From positions 1 through 16,394 of the forward strand of contig LVLI01000742.1 of the NCBI GenBank assembly GCA_001687465.1: a DNA stretch of 16,394 nucleotides, written 5' to 3'. Position 1 is the stretch's first letter. Each line of letters begins with the position of its first letter. This document shows, one piece after another, positions 7,701 to 14,400 of the stretch. Under the pieces are notes generated by a model. The model did not search any database. It saw only the letters and a list, made by a program, of their open reading frames with translations, and was not told the DNA's origin. The stretch is from Halocafeteria seosinensis. Lineage: Eukaryota > Sar > Bigyra > Bicosoecida. The position numbers and the translations under genes are program-made.

Positions 7701-10303
7701 CTCTTTGGTAATCTTCATCGAATGCATGATGATTCTGTATTTTCGCGAAAGCTCTGGTTCGACGTTCGCAATATGCTGTATCAGCTACAGTTCTATGTCG
7801 TCAGTGAACAGCTGTACGCGGAACGGCTCATCAACTCCAACTTCCAAACCCTTTTTTACGGCTTCCTCCCCTGCAATTTGGGTCACCTAGGGCCAGTCTG
7901 TAACTTACTTACTCGTTTACTGAGTACTGGCGTCTTGGAGGATGCAGTTATGAGAAACGAAAACATACATGAGAAGGAAGTACTCGTGTTAACGATACTG
8001 GAGTGGCTGCTAGGAAGCTTTGTAGCACCGGACGATGCTAAGCCACCCAATGGAGAGGTTCACATAAGAGACGAAAACATCTCGCGCCCCATAAAGATTT
8101 CCCAGAACAACGGAGACCCCGAAAGCGAAGTTCTTCCTCCGTACCTCCACGAGTCGGCAGCATATCTCCGGGAAGCGTACGGTAGATGCGGCTGCCGATA
8201 CGTTCATACAAATGGTGATATAAAAACCGCGAAAGACATTCCACCACAGGTCTTGAATGCGATGGGCCATCATGTAAAGGAAGTGATCGACATGTATGTT
8301 GATGGATTGTTGGTGGCAGCAATCCGTTTGGAGGCTACACTCGAATCCTTGAGGAACGGTAGGGCGTACGTGCTTCCCGAATCATTGTTGTCAGTCCCCC
8401 AGGAATCCGGCCAGAATTCCCGGCCAGAGCATGATCAGGATGCTGAGGTTGCAGTGGAAAAGAGTTTCAGATTCAAACCAGTACCTGAAGTTGACGAATG
8501 GGGCGGCAGGGTACCCAAGGAGGACACAGGGATAACTGCTGCCGGGAGATCACCATCATTCCAGCAGTCAGAGAGTTTGGATCCTCCAAGAAGAGCAGGA
8601 ATGAAGGCAGAGGATTCAGTCCACACTGGGGCAGACGAAAGTAGGCCCACGGCGGAGATAGAATTACCATCAACTCAAGAGGTATTTCGCATATCTAGAG
8701 ACAAGCGAGAGCACCTGAATTGGCATGAAATGGAGGAAGAGCTTACTCAAGCGAATTTAGGATCAAGCCTTGACGGGAAAAGCGCCGCAGCTAATGCCCA
8801 GAATACCGAAATACCACTACCAACCCAAGAACCTGAGACGAAAGAGTCGTCATATCAAGGGTATAGTAATGACGATACCGCTACTTCTGGACGGCAAAGG
8901 ATGAATCGCGATTCGCTGGGAGTCCAGCAGAATGAGACGACTTCACGGGAGGGTGCGTCTACCAGTGCACCGTGTACCTCCAATTTTGGTTCGCCTCAAC
9001 ACCAGAAGATCGAGACCACACCAAAGAGGCAGCATGAGGAAACGTTTTTACTGTTACAACACTTGAATTTAAAATCAACTCCCGCGAAGATAGTTGCTCC
9101 CGGCTGGACGCTTTCCGGGATCTTTTTTGAAAAACCCAAAGAATATCCCAGAAACGCATCTCACTCCTTCTCAAGTTTTTACGCTTTGCAACGTGCCGTG
9201 GATCTGCCATTGTCACCACTCTGTACTTCAACACCAGTCGTCGACTTCGATGAGATGACGCTACCCTTTACCAATTACTTTCAAAAATCTTTCTTTTCCA
9301 GGCGGGCTGCAACTAAAATAGTCGATGAAGCTGCCAATCCCACAAACTGTGTCATGCAGGATACCGACGTGTATGGGAAGTTGGAAGCATTCAAGAACTC
9401 GCTGAAGACGATTCGAACTCAGTTGCAATACAGATACAGAGAAGACCGTCAGGCTGGGGAGAGTGATACCGCTTTTCCGCACTATGAGCTAAGGATAATC
9501 ATTGACGAAATTTTGAAGGGTATCGATCCCGTGAACGATGAAGCTAAAAACGCCAAAATTATTTCAATGGACAGAAAAAGTGGTGATGAGTTAAAGGATG
9601 ATACTCTGAGTGGACCGCCTGACCGAAAAGTGGAAACGCTTTGTTTGGACGATCGGAGAGTGCGGAAAACTCTCGGCTACTCACATTATGCTGAGGTAAG
9701 AGGATAGTCGACATTAGGTTTCCTGGTATGCGACGAGATTTGCACTGTTTTTATGAGACGCAGCGCGCTGTGAACAATAGTGTCCGGATCCGGGTGGAGG
9801 GGCGCCGAAGAGCTCAGGTACTGCAAGCAAACCCGAAAAACTGGGAAAAGAGGGACCAGAGACAGGATAAGCACGACTATAAATGGGTCGACAAACTTGC
9901 CGGATTTGATGTCAATGAGGCCTGTGCCTACTATGAAGGCCAGCAAACGAGAAGATACAACAAAAGGCCGGGAAGACGTCAGCGAAACTGGGTTGGCAAA
10001 GTTTCCGGCCTCGAAGGCAAGGAGGCCTTTGTCTACTGCTATAATGACCAGCAAACGAGAAAATGCAAAATCGACCAAAGGAAAGATGCTAGAGCAATAC
10101 AGAAAGTAAGTATTTAGCTTGGAGCGTTATGCGGTATTCGGTAATTAAAGTGCAGTTTGTCCAATGTCCAGAATGCCAACGTCCGAGTAACAGTCGATCT
10201 GCCAGGCAGATCCAATTTTACGGTTCACAGGATGTGTTCGGCGGAAGAAAATCAAGAGATTAAGTATGGTAATCTTGTTCAAGCCACTTTGGATGCTCCC
10301 TAG
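1720..10303 (+). CDS. DDX60-like Ski2-family DExH RNA helicase with PIN-like domain, gene 1 (spliced; closes at 9707 if the 3' introns are not used)
   Basis: Exon 1 is 1720-1783 and exon 2 starts at 1852. The join is phase 1, restores an Asp codon, and gives a frame open to 9707 (2,639 residues). With the two predicted 3' exons (exon 2 ending at 9695, then 9764-10105 and 10172-10303) the protein would be 2,793 residues. The unspliced start frame stops inside intron 1, so splicing is required. A PIN-like domain spans about residues 31-225 (VSGDS with Asp36, YFIERFF, YFVGAFENVW). The helicase core has motif I APASSGKT (1042-1049, Lys1048), motif II DEMH (1145-1148), motif III SAT (1174-1176), PAIFF (from 1627), RGIG (1807-1810), motif V ATDALGQGLNMP (1848-1859) and motif VI QQIGRAGRRG (1879-1888). 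The PIN-like N-terminus, DIHPVGAL after RecA1, and the RGIG segment before motif V point to DDX60 rather than SKIV2L, Brr2 or ASCC3. Known DDX60 proteins are cytosolic RNA-dependent ATPases tied to antiviral responses; that role is not shown here. Two modules absent from gene 2 precede the core: a basic repeat array (about 570-778) and an acidic linker (about 828-895). The tail after about 2200 is low in complexity and unrecognised. Confidence 0.88.
1784..1851 (+). other. Intron 1 of gene 1 (68 nt, phase 1)
   Basis: The intron runs from GTACTG at 1784 to the ATGCAG acceptor ending at 1851. Removing it joins ..RRTE to DLRKLNRQKVIVSGDS, the same junction seen in gene 2 (DLRSLNRQKVIISGDS). Position and phase are conserved between the paralogues, and an Asp codon is split in both. 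The donor is weak at positions +4 to +6 compared with the GTAAG donor of gene 2. Reading through the intron meets a stop (TAA at about 1824). Confidence 0.9.
3525..4040 (+). repeat. In-frame basic tandem-repeat array inside gene 1
   Basis: Four imperfect copies begin with GGTAAAGAGCAG or a close variant, at 3525, 3657, 3822 and 3963. Spacings are 132, 165 and 141 nt, all multiples of three. The encoded unit is built around KEQ-GNTRGAA-SKSKNQCGAAS-SYKA, followed by a variable SEGG/PSKEGKSKG linker. It is rich in Lys, Ser, Arg and Gly with one recurring Cys. The fourth copy is eroded and grades into a Lys/Arg-rich stretch up to about 4120. Gene 2 has no such array at the matching place, just before the shared IFDRVTMRYT segment. 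The first three units are still very similar at the DNA level, which points to recent expansion by slippage or unequal exchange. A basic disordered RNA-binding linker is a reasonable guess. Confidence 0.85.
9696..9763 (+). other. Predicted intron 2 of gene 1 (68 nt, phase 0)
   Basis: GAG|GTAAGA at 9693-9701 is a full-consensus donor. Read through, it reaches a TAG only 12 nt later at 9705-9707. The best acceptor is ACGCAG ending at 9763, following a TGTTTTTATGAG tract, and gives a 68-nt intron like intron 1. A GAG acceptor ending at 9757 keeps the same frame and would add Thr-Gln. Both lead into the frame that stays open to 10117. Confidence 0.5.
9764..10105 (+). other. Predicted exon 3 of gene 1 with a duplicated 35-residue unit
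   Basis: This frame is open from the predicted acceptor to a second strong donor, AAA|GTAAGT, at 10103-10111. It encodes a very basic segment with two tandem units whose tryptophans (codons 9884 and 9989) are 105 nt apart. Unit 1 includes WVDKLAGF, EACAYYEG and QQTRRYNK. Unit 2 includes WVGKVSGL, EAFVYCYND and QQTRKCK. The DNA of the two units is also clearly similar, for example GACCAGCAAACGAGA against GGCCAGCAAACGAGA. I do not recognise the unit as a named domain. If the splice is not used, this would be untranslated or a separate small frame from ATG 9728. Confidence 0.5.
10106..10171 (+). other. Predicted intron 3 of gene 1 (66 nt, phase 0) with two possible acceptors
   Basis: The donor is GTAAGT immediately after codon AAA. 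Read-through stops at TAG 10115-10117. CAG acceptors end at 10155 (50-nt intron) and 10171 (66-nt intron). The longer one matches the 60-68 nt size of the other introns and opens a 43-codon terminal exon. The shorter one opens a different 35-codon frame that includes CPEC. Confidence 0.42.
10172..10303 (+). other. Predicted terminal exon of gene 1
   Basis: From the 10171 acceptor the phase-0 frame reads NANVRVTVDLPGRSN, continues for 43 codons in all, and stops at TAG 10301-10303. With the alternative acceptor at 10155 the frame instead reads FVQCPECQRPSN and stops at TAA 10261-10263. Neither end has a recognised motif. The case rests on splice-site quality, intron length and frame continuity, without a homologue to compare. 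Confidence 0.38.
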
Positions 10304-10859
10304 TCGGCGAGTAGGTTCATATACCATACATATGGTATTTGTTAGTTTCACACTACCGGTCACCTATCCTCGAAATTATGCCGCTCTCCTCTTGCTGATA
10401 ACACAAGAAGCGGAGCAAGAAGAAGAAGTTATAAACAGTCCCCATCGTGGAGCTGCTTCCAAATGTAGCACACACATGGAAGATGGAAGCGCTGCTAGTG
10501 CAGCGGACTACATAGCTACAAGTTGATACAAGCATAGCATGCAATACAACTTATTATTTGTTCACACCACACCGACTTCGGTAAGAGCAGCACAATTCAT
10601 CTTTTATGATTCTTGTGCTTATGGTAAAGATGTACCGTTGTTGTATTGGAAGACGCGGCAACTACTCGTGTGTAAAATGGTACGAAAAAGTTAGCACAGG
10701 ACAAAATAATGTAACCGAAAGGAACCTGCCAAAAACGCTTATGGGGTATTCGTATCCGATCTGAATCTGTAATTGCGGACAAGCAAGTTATCGGATATAG
10801 CCCTTGGTATTAGACTTCCGCCTACAACCAGTTGTTGAGCAACGAACCCTGGGTCAAGT
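10304..10859. other. Intergenic stretch between gene 1 and the foldback element
   Basis: No gene is supported. Short frames on both strands lack recognisable motifs. The stretch should contain the 3' untranslated end of gene 1. No AATAAA signal was seen, so the polyadenylation site was not placed. A purine-rich GAAGAAGAAG run occurs at about 10418-10427. Confidence 0.4.
10321..10338. repeat. 18-bp near-perfect palindrome downstream of gene 1
   Basis: ATACCATA, then CA, then TATGGTAT. The 8-bp arms are exactly complementary around a 2-nt centre. It lies 18 nt after the predicted terminal stop of gene 1. It could be a protein-binding site or chance structure. As a cruciform or RNA hairpin the 2-nt loop would need at least one pair to open. 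Confidence 0.5.
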
Positions 10860-10975
10860 GCGGAAAGCAGTGGAAGGGAACTTCATTATAGAAGACCCTG
10901 TTGGTTTGTAAAGGGTTTAACTTAGTAAACCAGGAAGTGTTCCACTGAAGTGTCCCTTCCTTTTAGCGGAAAGCA
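10860..10975. repeat. Foldback (MITE-like) element flanked by 10-bp direct repeats
   Basis: GCGGAAAGCA occurs at 10860-10869 and again at 10966-10975. The 96 bp between them fold back on themselves. GGAAGGGAACTTCA (10872-10885) pairs with TGAAGTGTCCCTTCC (10946-10960), apart from one extra base. CAGTGGAA (10868-10875) can pair exactly with TTCCACTG (10940-10947). The inner TGGTTT (10902-10907) pairs with AAACCA (10927-10932). A short non-coding inverted-repeat unit between direct repeats is the usual look of a miniature inverted-repeat transposon with its target-site duplication. A second copy would be needed to confirm mobility. It sits about 490 bp upstream of the gene 2 ATG. Confidence 0.45.
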
Positions 10976-11464
10976 TCCTTGCTTGAAAAGCACAATAGGA
11001 TACAACAAAGATCCAAGCAGTGCGGGTATCCACTCCTTCTTCACACCAAAACAAGAGTCTCGGCTTGTCAAGTTCGGAAACTCGTGGTCTTATTCACGTC
11101 TCTCAGGTAAGCTTTAGTGCCTTTTTTTTTGTTAGCTAGAAGCATCAATATGTGCTGTATGCTCGTATGCGCAGTTTTCTGAAAAATCTTGGGGCGGTGA
11201 ACCACCCCTGAGGTTTTTGCTCTCCCCAATATCCCCTTAGGAGCATCCCGTCAGTGCTTCGTCCCTTTTACCCCCTTTCGCGCTCGCTGCGAGAATTTTC
11301 TGGACTAAATCAACTCCGGCAACGTATCTAATTAGAGGTAACGAGATCACTTATATCTCCCGCAAAAGGAGAAGTGCAAGAATTTGTGATAAAGCATTTT
11401 TGCTTGGCGGCTTTCGGCAAGTAACAAGCCGTCTTTGATTCATTCACCGTCGGCGAACAACGCA
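10976..11464 (+). promoter_or_regulatory. Upstream region and leader of gene 2 with a probable leader intron
   Basis: CTCAG|GTAAGCTT puts a consensus splice donor at 11106/11107, at a place comparable to the one upstream of gene 1. A T-run follows at about 11122-11131. A CAG at 11172-11174 would close a 68-nt intron, but other acceptors are possible. In the frame of the ATG at 11465, an in-frame TAA lies at 11390-11392 with no earlier ATG in between, which supports that start. No TATA box or other promoter element could be assigned. Confidence 0.4.
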
Positions 11465-14400
11465 ATGGCTGCGGCAGCTACCCCCCATCAGGATGTTCCT
11501 ACTGGGAACAATCTCATCCCAAAACGGCAAATGGCAGGTAAGAAGCTTCTAATACCAGGTGCTTTGGTCCTCATGCTACTGTAGGTATCCGATACAGACC
11601 TTCGCTCGTTGAATAGGCAGAAGGTGATTATCAGTGGGGATAGTCTTTTGGCCGCTTTGATGCAACTTGAACCTGTGCAGAAAAACTGGTTCTCTGGCAA
11701 CTCATACTCATCCTCCGGGAATGTATGGCCTCAGCCCCTGCCGGTAACCTACCTGATCGAACGTTTTTTCATCCAGCTAAGGGAAAACGCGGGCATCGAC
11801 GAAAGCGAAATTTGTGTCTACTTCGTTCGCGAATTTACTGAAGTTTGGAAGTCTCAGCATCAAGAGTTCTCGGCCGCTTATATTTTACTTTGTGTTCTTC
11901 AGGCACACCTGTTAAGGCTACTGCCAGAGCACGCTGTGACCGAGGTAACAGTATCCACAAGCAACTCAACAACTAGATTAAGAAACTACTTGAGAATGGA
12001 AAGACCGTCTTTGGTTCTCTTATGCTGTCGTCCTGACAGGATCCAGGATTCGGTTATTTTTCCCGCCCCGTGGCGCGCTGCTCTCCAACGGCACTGCAAC
12101 AATGTCGGGACGTTAGCGCACTTTGATAAAGTTGAACTGTCCCTCGATATTGAAAACTATGACTGTTTACATATTGAAGGCCAGCCTACGAGAGTTGCAG
12201 TTTACGAGTTTCGTCAGCCTGAGAGGGAAGTCTCTATGTACTTCAGTGACTTGGTCTCCCGGGACCGGGAAATGACTGGGAGTTACGGCTGCTCAGCGGA
12301 AGACCTGGGAAGTGGAAGTACGCGCTTGAATGCTATACAACAATTCTTGGAGCTGGTGGTACCGCAGGACTCCGATCCGTTTCACGTTGAGGTATTGGTA
12401 CTCCATCTTGGGATATTGGGCCACATTCACCACGAACAGCGCAGTTTTCCTGACTCCCAGCTCCCTCAGGACAATAACGTCTCCGCGTTCGTCTACACCA
12501 TTATGAATAACATAGAGGTCGGTCTAAAACACGGTACACTTCGAGTGATTTACCCTTGGATTTATGACCTCTTTGATTTCCGTCTCTTTGGTGTTATCTT
12601 AAGCATTTTCGATGTACGCGAAACAAGAGCTGGTGAGGATGTCACCCTCGAGGATTTTGTTGGTCAATCCTGCGCAGAAGACTGTAAAGCGATATGCGCA
12701 GGATTGCAGAACCATTATTCTCGTTTGTTCGAAGGAGATCGCTGTCTTCCTCGAGTGAAATTGGGCCTTCGGGCCTTAGGTCAGCCCTATGGGGGGCAGC
12801 AAGAAGTTCAGCCTCGTCCTCGAGCAGACTACCATTTATGGGCCAGCAAGAGACAGCGTCTATTGCAGAGACTTACGCCGAATCTCGAGCAACGAGGTGC
12901 CGCGGATCGACGAGGAGAGCCGGTGGGCACCAAGGCAGCAACAACCAAAAAATTCAATAACGGCGACCACAACGGCGAAGATCATCAGAGGGACGACTTC
13001 TACTATGATGATGTGCATGCTCACAATTGCCACTATCTCAACAAACCAGAAACACAGAATTTGTCCCAGTTCCAGCGCAAACAAGACGAGAAACGTATCC
13101 AGGCCAGAGTAGAAGCAGCGTCGGGTACTATTCCCGAGCAAAAGATCAACACAGCCAATGTAGCCGAGTCTCTCCTTCCGACGAAGCCAAATGGGGAGGC
13201 AATTACAAAGCCCTCGCAAATTCTTTGCGCACCGCAGGGTGCAAAGTACCTTCCTGACCCCGCCAGCGAGAATGCAAACGCGGCCCAAGCGGCAACTGAA
13301 TCGGTTCTTACAGGGATCAAAAGGTCTTTGGAAGAACTCAGACGTAGCCCCAACCTCGGAGTGTTGAACCACGCCCAGCGCTTTGATTTTTATAAATCGG
13401 GTAATATGACTCCAGATATATTCGACCGTGTAACAATGCGGTACACACATGACCCGTTTGCTTCCCAGGCTGAAGCTGCTGCAGCATTGTACCGGTACGC
13501 CATCGAAAACGTCGTAGATCCTGGGATGAAATATGTTGCCGGGAATCATGAAATTTTGCAGCAAGAGCAAGTAGATACCGTCTGTGAGTACATCACAGTA
13601 TCTCTCCAGCTACTCGCGGAGTATGGATTTAGTCAGCATGGGCCACAACTGCTGGACATTGTTGCAGCCTTCCTAACGGACTACGACTTCATTTATTGTG
13701 ACTATCAACTAGTTGTGCAGAGTCTAAACAGCATCCGCGAAGAGCTTCAGTTTCAGGATATTTGGCCTGCGCATGAAGCAGCAATAGATGAAGCGAACGG
13801 AAACATTCCAGAAGAGGCACAGTTGAGTCTTTCCGATTGGCACTTACGATATATGGGCCCCGGGCTTCGTCGTCGGGAAAATAGCCCCGACCGACTTGGT
13901 AGGCTGAGTTTCGGCAATGGGAGCGGTCCGGACGAGTGGCAGGTTAGGTTATTGGACGCAATTGACAATTTCAATGACGCCTTGGTTGTTGCTCCTCCAT
14001 CTAGTGGGAAAACATTTGCTACATTTTACGCAACAAAGCGGCTCATGACGACGTCCAAGCAAGCCGTCATTCTCTTTATTGCACCTACGTTTCCTTTATG
14101 TCTGCAAGTAAGCGCCCAGTTGCAAAATTTATATGAACGCGATCAGACGGATAGAGGTCTAGTGGGAATCTTTACTAAAGATTTCCGGACCGTGGGTCCC
14201 AAGTGTCGAATCTTGGTGTGTGTGGCAGAAGCATTTGAGACATTACTGCACTCGACTAACTGGCAACCTTGGCTAGGCAGAATCCGTTATGTCATTGTAG
14301 ACGAACTGCACAATATCTCCGGTGGAGAACATAGTCAGTCATATGAACAAATTATATTGTCGACCCCGGCACCTATAATCGGACTCTCAGCAACAGTTGG

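Noticed and set aside
9698-9780. A possible third copy of the 35-residue C-terminal unit (CFYETQRA resembling CAYYEGQQT)
   Set aside because: The similarity is short, spacing to unit 1 does not fit the 105-nt period, and the segment overlaps the predicted intron 2.
11538-11583. A shorter intron 1 in gene 2 using the CTGTAG acceptor
   Set aside because: It puts an in-frame TAG shortly downstream, while the acceptor at 11597 restores the sequence conserved with gene 1.
12860-13570. 236-codon open frame on the minus strand
   Set aside because: It lies antisense within gene 2's continuous exon, has no recognised motif, and is a composition shadow of the real gene.
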